The notes under the pieces: generated by a model
Seen by the model: only the letters and a program-made list of their open reading frames with translations
Told to the model about the DNA's origin: nothing
The model's database searches: none
Position numbers and translations under genes: made by a program
Part shown: piece after piece, positions 27,911 to 36,340 of the stretch
Position numbering within the stretch: position 1 is the first letter of the stretch
Layout: every line of letters begins with the position of its first letter
Assembly: GCF_900186965.1 (NCBI RefSeq)
Contig: NZ_LT906457.1
Location: 894,501-958,500 of the forward strand
Source of the DNA: Legionella spiritensis
GTDB taxonomy: Bacteria > Pseudomonadota > Gammaproteobacteria > Legionellales > Legionellaceae
DNA length: 64,000 nt
Direction of reading: 5' to 3'

Positions 27911-28492
27911 TAAAAAGTTTTTTTAAGTATTTCCTGGTACCGCAGGAATAGACCACGCGTATGCTTTCCTAACGAAAGGAGTGCATGCCGTTTTGCAGAC
28001 GTCAGTAAAGGCTGGCTATGCAAAAAAACGGTGTTATCAGCTTCTGGTCTAATCATGGGAAATGATCCGTTTTTTGCCATTTGCAAAATGACCGGTTACT
28101 GATATAAGGCATGCCTGACATGCGCGGGTATCTAATGTGTTCGTTTTCAATTTGGCTCTGGTACCAGGTTACTTCCTTATGTCTTTATAATCCAAGGGAA
28201 GCGCGTTTTAATTGCAGAGTTAGCTAGCAATCAAATCCGGTTTAAGCAGAACCAGTGTTCTCTGTGGTTTCTCGACTCACATGCCAGGATGCACCGGGCA
28301 TCTTCAAGCTTAAGAAAACTGTGAACGGCTACAAACCGAAAAAATTACTACAAACTCCAAAACAGCCGAGTTTTAACCGGCTGATCAATATTTTTATTCG
28401 TTTATGCGTTATAATTCGGTCACGGAAAAAAAATCTCCGCGAGATGTCATGATAGCAAAAAAATTGCTAACCGCAAATAGGTCAGGACGCTA

Positions 28493-29437
28493 ATGAATGA
28501 AGTAACATATGCCGAGATACGGGACGATGACGCCGGTCAGCGCCTGGATAATTTTCTCATGCGCAAATTGAAGGGGGTTCCCCGAAGCCATATTTACCGA
28601 ATTATCCGGGGTGGTGAAGTTCGGGTCAATAAAAAGAGAGCCGCGGCGTCCACGCGATTGCTCGCCGGTGATCGGGTGCGTATTCCGCCGATTCGTACGG
28701 CTGCAATGAAAACGGTGCATGTGGGTGAAAAGCTTGAAGGGCGGCTAAAGGAAAGCATTTTGTTTGAGGATAGCAGTTTACTGGTTATCAACAAGCCGGC
28801 GGGCATTGCCGTGCATGGCGGCAGCGGTTTGAGTCTTGGTGTTATTGAGGCCTTGCGCAAAACGAGAACGGATTTGACTTATCTGGAATTAATTCATCGT
28901 CTGGACAGGGATACGTCCGGATGTTTACTGCTGGCCAAGAAAAGAAGCGTGTTGCGTGCTGTCCAGGCCTTGCTGGAAGCCCGCGAGGTGAAAAAAATCT
29001 ATTGGGCGCTGCTCCTAAATCCATGGTCGGGGAAAAAAACACGGCTGGTTGATGTGCCCCTTGAAAAAAACACCCTGAAATCCGGTGAACGGATCGTTGA
29101 AGTCGGTGAAGGGGGCAAGGCGTCCCAGACACATTTTAAATTGCTGGAAAACTATCGCGATGCCTGTTGGGTTGAAGCGTTTCCGAAAACAGGTCGTACC
29201 CATCAGATCCGGGTACATAGCGCCTATCTGCGACATCCTATTCTCGGAGATAAAAAATATGGAGCAACAGACCGGTCGGGCGAACTGGAATTAAATAAAA
29301 CAAGACTTTATTTGCATGCGCGTTCAATTCAATTTACCCTGAACGGCAAAACACACCTTTATGAAGCGGAGCCGGATCGCCGGTTTTCGGATGCTATTGA
29401 ACAGTTACGCGCGAGGAGTTTTTTATCTCATGAGTAA
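28493..29437 (+). CDS. rluC: 23S rRNA pseudouridine(955/2504/2580) synthase
   Basis: Converts three uridines of 23S rRNA to pseudouridine. 314 residues. An S4 RNA-binding domain at about 12-75 (QRLDNFLMRKLKGVPRSHI) is followed by the catalytic domain with HRLDRDTSGCLLLAKK, whose Asp is the nucleophile, and GRTHQIRVH. The divergent position to rne favours RluC over RluD. It overlaps the HAD phosphatase gene by 8 bp. Confidence 0.94.
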   Translation: MNEVTYAEIRDDDAGQRLDNFLMRKLKGVPRSHIYRIIRGGEVRVNKKRAAASTRLLAGDRVRIPPIRTAAMKTVHVGEKLEGRLKESILFEDSSLLVINKPAGIAVHGGSGLSLGVIEALRKTRTDLTYLELIHRLDRDTSGCLLLAKKRSVLRAVQALLEAREVKKIYWALLLNPWSGKKTRLVDVPLEKNTLKSGERIVEVGEGGKASQTHFKLLENYRDACWVEAFPKTGRTHQIRVHSAYLRHPILGDKKYGATDRSGELELNKTRLYLHARSIQFTLNGKTHLYEAEPDRRFSDAIEQLRARSFLSHE

Positions 29438-30098
29438 GCGATATCGCCTGGTGATATTCGATTGGGAAGGCACGTTGGGGGATACCCTGGGGCAGATTTT
29501 AAATAATGTCGCAGCCGAGGCGCGGCGCCTTGACTTTGGTGATATGGATGAACAACTGGCCAGACAATACGTTGATCTTGGGTTGGTTAAGGCCGTTCAG
29601 AAGGTTTTTCCCCATTTATCGCCCAAGCAGCATCAGGAATTGTTATTTGCCGTGCAGCAATCCGTTGTTGCCCGACAGGCCGAGGTGATTCTTCTTCCGG
29701 GTGCCAGACGAATTATTGAGTATTTGCATAATCATCATGTGGATATGGCTATTGCCACCAACAAGGGACAGCAGTCGTTGCTACGGGCATTACAGCATTC
29801 CGGTCTGGATCGTTTTTTTAAAGTAACGCGTTCCGCCGGGCAGACCGCGCCCAAACCATCTCCGCAAATGCTGGAAGAAATTCTCGTGGAGTTGGCAATC
29901 CCGGTTGAGGATGCCCTGATGGTCGGCGATTCCGTGACGGATATTGAAATGGCGAACAGCATTGGTATGGATGCCGTAGGCGTAGATTTTTACCGCCAGC
30001 AACGTCATGCGTTAAAAAACGCCGGGGCGCTGGACGTGTTTGACGATTATGAGGCGTTTGCCAAATTTATGTGCCTGCCTGAAGGCAAAGAGGATTAA
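29430..30098 (+). CDS. HAD-family hydrolase (phosphatase-like)
   Basis: 222 residues from ATG 29430 (MSKRYRLVIFDWEGT), overlapping the rluC end by 8 bp; an ATG further upstream inside rluC is not used. HAD motifs: I FDWEGTLGDT, II AIATNKG, III Lys in APKPSP, IV VGDSVTDIEMA. A cap domain lies between I and II (subfamily IA, like phosphoglycolate phosphatase). Motif I has Glu in the second acidic position where Asp is usual (DxDGT). The substrate is unknown. It is cotranscribed with rluC and close to pgsA. Confidence 0.9.
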   Translation: MSKRYRLVIFDWEGTLGDTLGQILNNVAAEARRLDFGDMDEQLARQYVDLGLVKAVQKVFPHLSPKQHQELLFAVQQSVVARQAEVILLPGARRIIEYLHNHHVDMAIATNKGQQSLLRALQHSGLDRFFKVTRSAGQTAPKPSPQMLEEILVELAIPVEDALMVGDSVTDIEMANSIGMDAVGVDFYRQQRHALKNAGALDVFDDYEAFAKFMCLPEGKED

Positions 30099-30104
30099 TT
30101 CGTT

Positions 30105-30671
30105 ATGACCACCTTAACCAGCTTGCCTAATGTATTGACTTTCACCCGAATTCTGTTGATACCCATATTCATCATTGTTTTTTACCTTCCTTTTCCGGTG
30201 GCGCGCGGTGTAGCGGCCGTTATTTTCGCTCTGGCGAGTTTTACCGACTGGCTGGATGGTTATCTGGCGCGCAAACTGAAACAAATGTCGCCTTTTGGTG
30301 CTTTCCTCGATCCGGTTGCCGACAAATTGCTGGTGGCTTGCACGCTCTTGTTACTGGTAGGGGCCAAGGATATCAATTACATTACCTTGCCCGCTATCGT
30401 TATCGTGGGACGGGAAATTGTTATTTCAGCATTACGGGAATGGATGGCGGAAGTGGGTCGCCGTGCCAGTGTGACGGTCAGTTATATAGGAAAAGTGAAA
30501 ACGTCTGTGCAAATGGTGGCTCTCGTCTTGTTGATTGCGTTTGATCCCGCCGTATCCCTTTGGGGATTAAGCGGATTTATTTTGCTTTATGTGTCGGCAA
30601 TTTTAACGATTTGGTCAATGGTGATTTACCTTATGATTGCCTGGCCGGAATTGACGAAAAAAGTTCATTGA
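30105..30671 (+). CDS. pgsA: CDP-diacylglycerol-glycerol-3-phosphate 3-phosphatidyltransferase
   Basis: Makes phosphatidylglycerol phosphate in the inner membrane. 188 residues with four or five membrane helices. The CDP-alcohol transferase signature is intact: DWLDGYLARKLKQMSPFGA followed by FLDPVADK, with its Asp residues. It follows the HAD gene by 6 bp. The downstream tRNA-Gly/Cys/Leu group is the same as in E. coli. Confidence 0.96.
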   Translation: MTTLTSLPNVLTFTRILLIPIFIIVFYLPFPVARGVAAVIFALASFTDWLDGYLARKLKQMSPFGAFLDPVADKLLVACTLLLLVGAKDINYITLPAIVIVGREIVISALREWMAEVGRRASVTVSYIGKVKTSVQMVALVLLIAFDPAVSLWGLSGFILLYVSAILTIWSMVIYLMIAWPELTKKVH

Positions 30672-30676
30672 TGTAG

Positions 30677-30704
30677 TTGACAGTGGGGGAATTTTCGGTA
30701 GAAT
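30677..30704 (+). promoter_or_regulatory. Putative promoter of the tRNA-Gly/Cys/Leu operon
   Basis: TTGACA (30677-30682) and TAGAAT (30699-30704) with 16-bp spacing, 15 bp before tRNA-Gly, followed by a C-rich discriminator. Confidence 0.65.
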
Positions 30705-30719
30705 TGCCCCCGTAGTGAC

Positions 30720-30795
<76 letters not shown>

Positions 30796-30799
30796 GTTT

Positions 30800-30825
30800 A
30801 AAGCGACCCATGTCGCTTTTTTTTT
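30800..30825 (+). terminator. Intrinsic terminator inside the tRNA cluster
   Basis: AAAGCGAC and GTCGCTTT form an 8-bp stem with loop CCAT and a following T run. It lies between tRNA-Gly and tRNA-Cys, so either read-through or a separate promoter is needed for the two tRNAs that follow. Confidence 0.85.
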
Positions 30826-30839
30826 ACCACGATATGATT

Positions 30840-30913
30840 GGCTGTGTGGCAGAGTGGTTATGCAGCGGCCTGCAAAGCCGTGTACGCCGGTTCGATTCCG
30901 GCCTCAGCCTCCA
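30840..30913 (+). tRNA. tRNA-Cys (GCA)
   Basis: A 74-nt cloverleaf with encoded CCA and anticodon GCA. The acceptor GGCTGTG against CTCAGCC leaves one T-T mismatch at the sixth pair; all other stems are complete. Confidence 0.94.
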
Positions 30914-30918
30914 AACAT

Positions 30919-31006
30919 GCCCAGGTGGCGAAACAGGTAGACGCAAGGGACTTAAAATCCCTCGGACCAAAAGTCCGTGCCGGTTCGACTCCGGCCCTGG
31001 GCACCA
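30919..31006 (+). tRNA. tRNA-Leu (TAA)
   Basis: An 88-nt class II tRNA with a long variable arm (CTCGGACCAAAAGTCCGT) and encoded CCA. The acceptor GCCCAGG pairs with CCTGGGC and the anticodon is TAA. Confidence 0.96.
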
Positions 31007-31101
31007 TAGCACCATTGCTTGTTCTCAGACTTATTTATTGTTTTGTTTACTGAGCGAAAATAAAGCGGCTATCATTTTACAACACATAATAATAGCTCCC
31101 T

Positions 31102-31140
31102 GTGGCCTGTCATGAAGGCGAAGCCGTAGTGCGGGATTAC
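31102..31140. repeat. MITE-1 half-core remnant
   Basis: GTGGCCTGTCATGAAGGC then GAAGCCGTAGTGCGGGAT matches one arm of the MITE-1 palindrome. The other arm is missing. It lies in the convergent gap between tRNA-Leu and gpsA. Confidence 0.7.
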
Positions 31141-31173
31141 GTGGGTTTTCACCAAATCCGGGGGGCGATTTAC

Positions 31174-32163
31174 TTATTCTTCTTTGGCGTCACGGCTCAT
31201 TAGATTGGAGGCGGCTTGTTCGGGCGTTATGTGATTTTGAATAAGAGCGCTGATTTGGAAACATATGGGCATTTCAACCCGATGTTCTTTCGCCAGTTTA
31301 CAAACCTGAGCGGCATTTTGTTTGCCTTCCACGACCTGGCCGATGTTTTTTTCCGCCGTGTTCAGATCAATGCCTTGCCCCAATTGCAGGCCAAAACGAC
31401 GGTTGCGTGATTGATCGTCGGTGCATGTTAAAACCAGATCGCCGACACCTGCAAGCCCCATAAATGTGTCTTCACGGGCACCCAATGCCAGACCAAGGCG
31501 GCGCATTTCCGCAAGGCCTCTGGTTATCAGAGCCGCTTTGGAATTGGCGCCATATCCCAGTCCGTCGCTAATTCCGCAGGCGATGGCCAGAACGTTTTTT
31601 ACCGTACCACAGATTTGTACACCGATGAGATCCTGACTCAGATAGACACGCAGATTTTGCTGATGCAACAGCTTTTGCATGGTTTTCTGATACCTGTTGT
31701 TGTTTCCGGCGAGAGTTATGGCGGTAGGCAAGCCCAAGGCGACTTCCCGGGCAAAGGAAGGGCCTGAAATAACAGCGAAGGGGAAGGTGTCTCCCCATCG
31801 TTGTTGCACCAGTTCGCTGAGCAATTCGTTGCTGACCGGATCGAGACCTTTGGTGAGCCAGGACAGGCCATGTTCAGGCTTGCGCATTTTAGTCAGCAAG
31901 TCGGCAAAGGCATGCGAGGGAACGGCTACAATTGTGGCCGCGGCATTTTCCTGGCAGGTTGCCAGATCAGCAACAGGTTCCAGAGTGTCAGGGAAGGTGA
32001 TCCCTGGAAGGTATCGCGTGTTACAACGATGCGCCCTCATCTCGGCGACATGCTCGCGATTTCTGGCCCAAAGCAAAACACGATTGCCCTGGTTTGCAAG
32101 GTGAATGGCAACGGCAGTGCCCCACGAACCTGCTCCCAGAATAGCAATCGTTTTTTCAGCCAT
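31174..32163 (-). CDS. gpsA: Glycerol-3-phosphate dehydrogenase [NAD(P)+]
   Basis: Reduces dihydroxyacetone phosphate to sn-glycerol 3-phosphate for phospholipid synthesis. 329 residues. The nucleotide-binding GAGSWGTAVAIHLA is at the N terminus, then SGPSFAREVALGLPT and GTVKNVLAIACGISDGL, whose Lys is catalytic. It is the last gene of the minus-strand yibN-grxC-secB-gpsA operon, 2 bp after secB. Confidence 0.97.
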   Translation of the reverse strand: MAEKTIAILGAGSWGTAVAIHLANQGNRVLLWARNREHVAEMRAHRCNTRYLPGITFPDTLEPVADLATCQENAAATIVAVPSHAFADLLTKMRKPEHGLSWLTKGLDPVSNELLSELVQQRWGDTFPFAVISGPSFAREVALGLPTAITLAGNNNRYQKTMQKLLHQQNLRVYLSQDLIGVQICGTVKNVLAIACGISDGLGYGANSKAALITRGLAEMRRLGLALGAREDTFMGLAGVGDLVLTCTDDQSRNRRFGLQLGQGIDLNTAEKNIGQVVEGKQNAAQVCKLAKEHRVEMPICFQISALIQNHITPEQAASNLMSRDAKEE

Positions 32164-32165
32164 GA

Positions 32166-32648
32166 TTAATGATTTGTCTCGGACTCGGCATTCGCGGCGG
32201 CTTTTTGTTTTTCCTCCATTTGCTGCATATAAAGCGCATCAAAATTAATCGGAGCGAGTACCAGTTGCGGGAAGCTGCCACGAATCGCCTGGGTGGTTAC
32301 TATTTCACGCGCATAGGGAAACAGGATGCTTGGGCAGAAACTTCCCAGTAAGTGATCAAGCTGCTCTTTGGGGGCGCCCTGAATGGTAAAAATGCCAGCT
32401 TGCTTGACTTCGACAAGAAAGGCAACCGCATTCTGATTTTTAACCGTTGCGGTTACGGTTAAAACGACTTCGTAAATATCTTTTTCCAACTGGTTACTGG
32501 ACGTGTTCAAATCCAGAGACAGTTCAGGTTCCCATTTTTGCTGGAATACGGCCGGTGTGTCCGGGGTTTCAAAAGAGGAATCTTTCATGTAAATGCGCTG
32601 AATCATGAATTGCGCTTCGGTGTTTGGTTGTTGTGCTTGTTCTGTCAT
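32166..32648 (-). CDS. secB: Protein-export chaperone SecB
   Basis: Tetrameric cytoplasmic chaperone that keeps preproteins unfolded and delivers them to SecA. 160 residues. Typical stretches are QRIYMKDSSFETPDTPAVF, SFCPSILFPYAREIV and RGSFPQLVLAPINFDALY. It lies 8 bp after grxC. Confidence 0.97.
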   Translation of the reverse strand: MTEQAQQPNTEAQFMIQRIYMKDSSFETPDTPAVFQQKWEPELSLDLNTSSNQLEKDIYEVVLTVTATVKNQNAVAFLVEVKQAGIFTIQGAPKEQLDHLLGSFCPSILFPYAREIVTTQAIRGSFPQLVLAPINFDALYMQQMEEKQKAAANAESETNH

Positions 32649-32656
32649 AATGTTTC

Positions 32657-32911
32657 CTAAGCTTGTAAAAGTTTATCCAGTTGCCCTTGTTGCTCAAGGG
32701 CATACAAATCATCACAGCCCCCAATATGCTGGTCATTGATAAATATCTGGGGAACGGTACGTCGACCACTTCGCGCGATCATTTCCTCGCGTCGGGCAGG
32801 AAAGTCATCCACACGAATTTCTTCATATTGCACGCCCTTGCTGTCCAGCAGATGTTTCGCACTGATACAGAAAGGACAATAGCTCGTACTATAAATAATA
32901 ACATTGGCCAT
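32657..32911 (-). CDS. grxC: Glutaredoxin 3
   Basis: Small glutathione-dependent disulfide reductase. 84 residues from ATG 32911 (MANVIIYSTSYCPFC). The active site is CPFC instead of the commoner CPYC. The GSH-binding TVPQIFIND and GGCDDLYALE motifs are present. The ribosome site AAAGGAA lies within the end of the preceding rhodanese gene. Confidence 0.95.
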   Translation of the reverse strand: MANVIIYSTSYCPFCISAKHLLDSKGVQYEEIRVDDFPARREEMIARSGRRTVPQIFINDQHIGGCDDLYALEQQGQLDKLLQA

Positions 32912-32917
32912 GAGCAA

Positions 32918-33340
32918 TTATTTTCCTTTGATAATCGGTAGATCCGCAGTTTGCCAGGCTTGTATGCCACCTGACAAGGCCATTGGGCGGGTAAAGCCCA
33001 TGGCTCGCAATTTACCAGCGAGAGGGGCCGATTGCAAACCGCGGGCACATACTAAAATGACAGGCTTGTTTTTGTATTTATTCATGCGGTTTTGTTCAAA
33101 ATCTTCGCTGCTTGCCCGTATGGAATCAATAATATGACCTTTACGGTAACTTTCAGCATCACGAAGGTCAATGACTATGGCATTGTCATGATTAATCAGT
33201 GATACAGCCTCGTGCGGGGACAATTCCTTGCCGTGTTTTTTCTGTTCTTGCCGCTCATGAAAAAATATCAGAGCGAGGATGATGATCAGCAGGGAGCAAA
33301 GCATCCAGTGATTGATAATAAATTGACTCAGATGTTCCAT
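32918..33340 (-). CDS. Membrane-anchored rhodanese-like protein (YibN type)
   Basis: 140 residues. One N-terminal transmembrane helix (about 11-28, HWMLCSLLIIILALIFF) is followed by a single rhodanese domain with active Cys in LVCARGLQSAPLA. First gene of the operon shared with grxC, secB and gpsA, as in many gammaproteobacteria. Presumed sulfurtransferase on the cytoplasmic face of the inner membrane. Confidence 0.92.
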   Translation of the reverse strand: MEHLSQFIINHWMLCSLLIIILALIFFHERQEQKKHGKELSPHEAVSLINHDNAIVIDLRDAESYRKGHIIDSIRASSEDFEQNRMNKYKNKPVILVCARGLQSAPLAGKLRAMGFTRPMALSGGIQAWQTADLPIIKGK

Positions 33341-33494
33341 GATTTATCGTTTCTCAAAACAAAAGTTAGTGAATTATCCTTGGATTGACCTTTTCGTGCA
33401 AGAACTCTGGCACCATTTCCATTTGGTTTTGACCAATGTTTCTCTCTCCCGGTACACCGGTGAGGGTGGTTCATTAAGCCTATCTATACGGACA

Positions 33495-33518
33495 CCTTCT
33501 CCCGCTTGCGGGAGAAGG
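33495..33518. terminator. Strong hairpin after the phosphatase gene
   Basis: CCTTCTCCCG and CGGGAGAAGG form a 10-bp stem with CTTG loop. It lies 35 bp past the stop of the minus-strand phosphatase gene, in the gap before the rhodanese operon. The same hairpin type is common as a dispersed repeat, and no clear T run follows. Confidence 0.5.
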
Positions 33519-33552
33519 GCATTTTAACCGGTCTTCATCTCTGTGAGATCAA

Positions 33553-35169
33553 TCATTCAAAATGATTGGTGACTTCGGGCAGGGGCTGGCCGACATTAGC
33601 GGATGGCGCCTTGATTTTAAGGATGGTCGCCAGAGTCGAGGCAATATCCGTGGTATAGGCCGGTTTTGCAATGCGGCGGGGCTTGATGCCGGGATGAACA
33701 AACAATAACGGAACGTAGCTGTCGTAATTCCAGGGTGTTCCATGCGAGGTACGTTGTTCGGATTTATCGGCAAGCGCCTGATAAGGCGGAGCAACGATGT
33801 ATAAATCACCGGAGCGTCCAGGGAATGCCATTTTGTCGACTTTGGCGCTCAACCAGTCGTGTTCGGTGGCGGCCAGTGGCATCGGATAGGCTTGAAAGAC
33901 CCCGGGTAACTGCCGTAATATCTCGACAAGATAGGTTGTGACGGTCCCTACGGATAATTGATGTTCCTTGATGATCTGATGATTCAGGTAAACGTAAGGT
34001 AGTTCAATGTGTCGTACCGCATCAGCCGGTAATTGGAAGTGTTGTCCCAGAGCGGCATCCAGCACATGCCGGAGTTTTTGTTCTTTCAGCGAGTGATTTT
34101 CATACAGATGATGCGCTGCCAGATACACGGTGGAATCGCTGACTCCATGATCGGCGGTTAGTATAACCAGCGTATTTGCGAGTCCGACTTGCTGATCAAT
34201 CACGGCCAGAAGCCGGGCTATGGTCTCATCCAGCCGTAACAGGTTATCTTCCGATTCGAGGCTGTTGGGGCCGAATTGATGGCCGATGGCGTCGGTTGCT
34301 GAAAAACTGATGGACAGATAATCGGTTTTCCCTGGAACGGCTCCCAATTGTTCGGCACGCAGCAGCTCTATGGCAAAATCGGTCGTCAGTTCATCGGCAA
34401 AGGGGGTCATGGACAAATATTTCAAATACTTCGGAGTGGAAGGTTCTCCCAAATGATGAGGAAATTTTTGACCAAACCCGGGGAAACGATGTTCGAACCT
34501 CGGAGCATCGGCGTAATTATAGTCACGCGCGGGGTTTTTCAACGCCCATGTTCGATTAGCGGGCTGGTAGCCTTGATTCCATTTTTGCACCCATTGCGGA
34601 TAATGCTGATAATAGTAATTGCTGGTAATGAACCCCCCGTTGTGTTTGTCAAACCAGAATGCCTTGCCGGCATGCCCCGCCATGGTGATGGCGGCACGAT
34701 CTTTAAATGATACGCCAAACGCGCGGCCTCTTTTCGCCAGAATGAGTTCATCACTCAACGTGGATGCCAGAAGGTGCGCGGGCGAGCGGCCTTCGGAGTC
34801 CTTGTCGGAAGGATGTATGGGCAGGATTTTGCTGTTTCGATCCGCCATGCAATAAGTGCTTTTACCCTGCATGGGATCAAACCAGTCATTGGCTACCACG
34901 CCATGCAGCATAGGATAGGAGCCGGTCGCGATGGTCGCATGGCCGACGCAGGTGACGGTGTGGGCATGGGGGTGGTGAGCGTTTTGGTAATTAATACTGT
35001 GGTTTAACAGGTAGTTGAAACCATTGGCGCCGAATTTATCCTGATATTGATAGAGCAAATCCCCGCGTAACTGATCAACTACCAGTTGGACAATCAGTCT
35101 GGGTGGTGGATTGGCGGCATGCAAGGGAATGGTGGTGAGGTACAAGATCGTGCACAGCAGTTTTTTCAT
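33553..35169 (-). CDS. PafA-like alkaline phosphatase, exported
   Basis: 538 residues from ATG 35169 (MKKLLCTILYLTTIPLHA), with AGGAAG 8 nt upstream. The signal peptide is cleaved near LHAA-NPPPR. Alkaline phosphatase superfamily: metal Asp in VQLVVDQLRGDLL, nucleophile Thr in HTVTCVGHATIATGSYP, ADHGVSDS with metal ligands, and a late His in TSHGTPWNYDSYVP. It resembles the phosphate-irrepressible PafA group, which frees phosphate from many monoesters outside the cytoplasm. It stands alone. Confidence 0.9.
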   Translation of the reverse strand: MKKLLCTILYLTTIPLHAANPPPRLIVQLVVDQLRGDLLYQYQDKFGANGFNYLLNHSINYQNAHHPHAHTVTCVGHATIATGSYPMLHGVVANDWFDPMQGKSTYCMADRNSKILPIHPSDKDSEGRSPAHLLASTLSDELILAKRGRAFGVSFKDRAAITMAGHAGKAFWFDKHNGGFITSNYYYQHYPQWVQKWNQGYQPANRTWALKNPARDYNYADAPRFEHRFPGFGQKFPHHLGEPSTPKYLKYLSMTPFADELTTDFAIELLRAEQLGAVPGKTDYLSISFSATDAIGHQFGPNSLESEDNLLRLDETIARLLAVIDQQVGLANTLVILTADHGVSDSTVYLAAHHLYENHSLKEQKLRHVLDAALGQHFQLPADAVRHIELPYVYLNHQIIKEHQLSVGTVTTYLVEILRQLPGVFQAYPMPLAATEHDWLSAKVDKMAFPGRSGDLYIVAPPYQALADKSEQRTSHGTPWNYDSYVPLLFVHPGIKPRRIAKPAYTTDIASTLATILKIKAPSANVGQPLPEVTNHFE

Positions 35170-35251
35170 GGGTGGGCTTCCTGACAAAACAAATGAATGA
35201 ACGGCATCCTAATGAACTTTTTGGCCAGGGTAAAGAGACGAGTATGTCATT

Positions 35252-35390
35252 TTGTTCACGGAACCTGTAGCCCGCCATGAAGGCGAAGCCGACATGCGGG
35301 GATAACGTTCATCTGCGTACTCGCCAGTTCTCCTGCTGCAATATTGCAACAGGAACCCGCAATACGGCCGATGGCCTCCTTACGGGCTAC
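35252..35390. repeat. MITE-1 core with an outer-end fragment
   Basis: An outer-end piece TTGTTCACGGAACC (35252-35265) directly abuts a full core palindrome, GTAGCCCGCCATGAAGGC (from 35267) to CCTCCTTACGGGCTAC (to 35390), with a TGCTGCAATATTGCAACA hairpin in the centre. The end is in an unusual place relative to the core, so this is a rearranged copy. It occupies the 433-bp gap upstream of both flanking genes. Confidence 0.75.
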
Positions 35391-35401
35391 GGTTCTTAAA
35401 C

Positions 35402-35431
35402 CAACAGGATAGAATCAGTGAAATAACGTAC
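35402..35431. repeat. MITE-4 end remnant
   Basis: CAACAGGATAGAATCAGTG then AAATAACGTAC matches the end of MITE-4 (CAACAGGACAGAATCAGTGAAACGTTGTAC). The rest of that element is missing. Confidence 0.65.
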
Positions 35432-35602
35432 TGGGAGGGTGTTTGAATTTGGTATGGTTACCTGTTTTTTTTAATTGAAATCAGTCGGTTGCAATTTGAT
35501 TAATTCGGTTAAAGAAAAACCATGACGTAAGGGTTTAATTCGTATACACTAGATTTTCGGTGCTGTGTCACCGTTTTGTTAATGGAGTAAAAGGAGATTA
35601 AA

Positions 35603-36292
35603 ATGGGTTTTCAATTACCAGCATATGATGAAGCTAAAGCGAAGTTTGCTGAACATGTTGTGGCATTAAGAGGAAAGCACAGTGCGGCAAAAATAGATGA
35701 GTTACCGGATCATCGCCGTATTCAGGTACAGTTTCTTAACGCTGTAATCGATGAGTTGGACAATGGTATAAAGCCAAGTCAAGAGAAGGCTCGTATTTTA
35801 ACAGGGTTTATGCATATTATTCACGCCGAGATTTGTGATAATTCCGGGAGTGGCAGTTTATTGCGTAAAGCCTTGCATGACGCAATGAGTGTGGATGAAA
35901 AAAATGTCATTGATCCAAATAGTGAAGTTGCCATAATTAAAGCTGCCATGAAGTTTTACGTGTCAATAGTATTTGAAAGCGGGTTCACTACGGAAAAATT
36001 GCTTGAAGATCATGCGTTTTCAAAGATTAAGGGACTTGATCTGCCAGCGTTTGAAGTACGGGCTATTGATATGCAAAATACTGCCAGTAAGGTAGTTTTT
36101 TCCGAAGCTCATCAAAATCAGAAAAAAATGTTGCAGGAAAGAGAAGAAGCAGCCCGCAAAAAAGAAGGTGGTGGCCACGGCTGGTTACCTTCCATCAGTA
36201 TGTTTGGGGGGAGCAACAAGAAAGATGAAGATTCACACAAGAAAGGTCCTGATGCTCACCAGGTAAAATCGGTAGCACCGAATCATATGTAA
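35603..36292 (+). CDS. Hypothetical soluble protein, 229 residues
   Basis: I do not recognise this protein. It is mostly helical without signal peptide or membrane helix. The first 170 residues are compact and acidic/hydrophobic; residues about 175-190 form a charged helix (QKKMLQEREEAARKKE), then a Gly/Ser and Lys/His-rich tail (GGGHGWLPSISMFGG, KKDEDSHKKG). ATG 35603 follows AAAAGGAGATTAAA, a strong ribosome site, and a hairpin terminator follows, so it is probably a highly expressed single gene. A Dot/Icm substrate is possible but unsupported beyond its tail. Confidence 0.85.
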   Translation: MGFQLPAYDEAKAKFAEHVVALRGKHSAAKIDELPDHRRIQVQFLNAVIDELDNGIKPSQEKARILTGFMHIIHAEICDNSGSGSLLRKALHDAMSVDEKNVIDPNSEVAIIKAAMKFYVSIVFESGFTTEKLLEDHAFSKIKGLDLPAFEVRAIDMQNTASKVVFSEAHQNQKKMLQEREEAARKKEGGGHGWLPSISMFGGSNKKDEDSHKKGPDAHQVKSVAPNHM

Positions 36293-36303
36293 CGTCGCAT
36301 TGA

Positions 36304-36340
36304 GCACCCCTTCTGTCAGGGGTGCCGTATTCTTTATTCT
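36304..36340 (+). terminator. Intrinsic terminator after the 229-residue gene
   Basis: GCACCCCT and AGGGGTGC form an 8-bp stem around TCTGTC (36304-36325), followed by a T-rich tail. It can serve the convergent rhodanese gene in part. Confidence 0.8.

Larger units (their letters stand above)
27733..28492. promoter_or_regulatory. Divergent rne-rluC intergenic region, probable long rne leader
   Basis: A 760-bp gap with no convincing gene. In E. coli the rne leader is also long and mediates autoregulation by RNase E. Here three folds lie in the rne-proximal part (27807-27854, 27897-27910, 27931-27948). A weak minus-strand promoter candidate is TTAAAA/TATAAA near 28184-28211. A plus-strand TATAAT at 28410-28415 could serve rluC. 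Function is inferred from position. Confidence 0.5.

Noticed and set aside
27835..28086. 83-residue minus-strand open frame in the rne leader
   Set aside because: Overlaps the stem-loops, has no clear ribosome site and unremarkable composition. More likely leader RNA.
28255..28452. 65-residue plus-strand open frame before rluC
   Set aside because: Lies over the putative rluC promoter and has no ribosome site or recognisable similarity.
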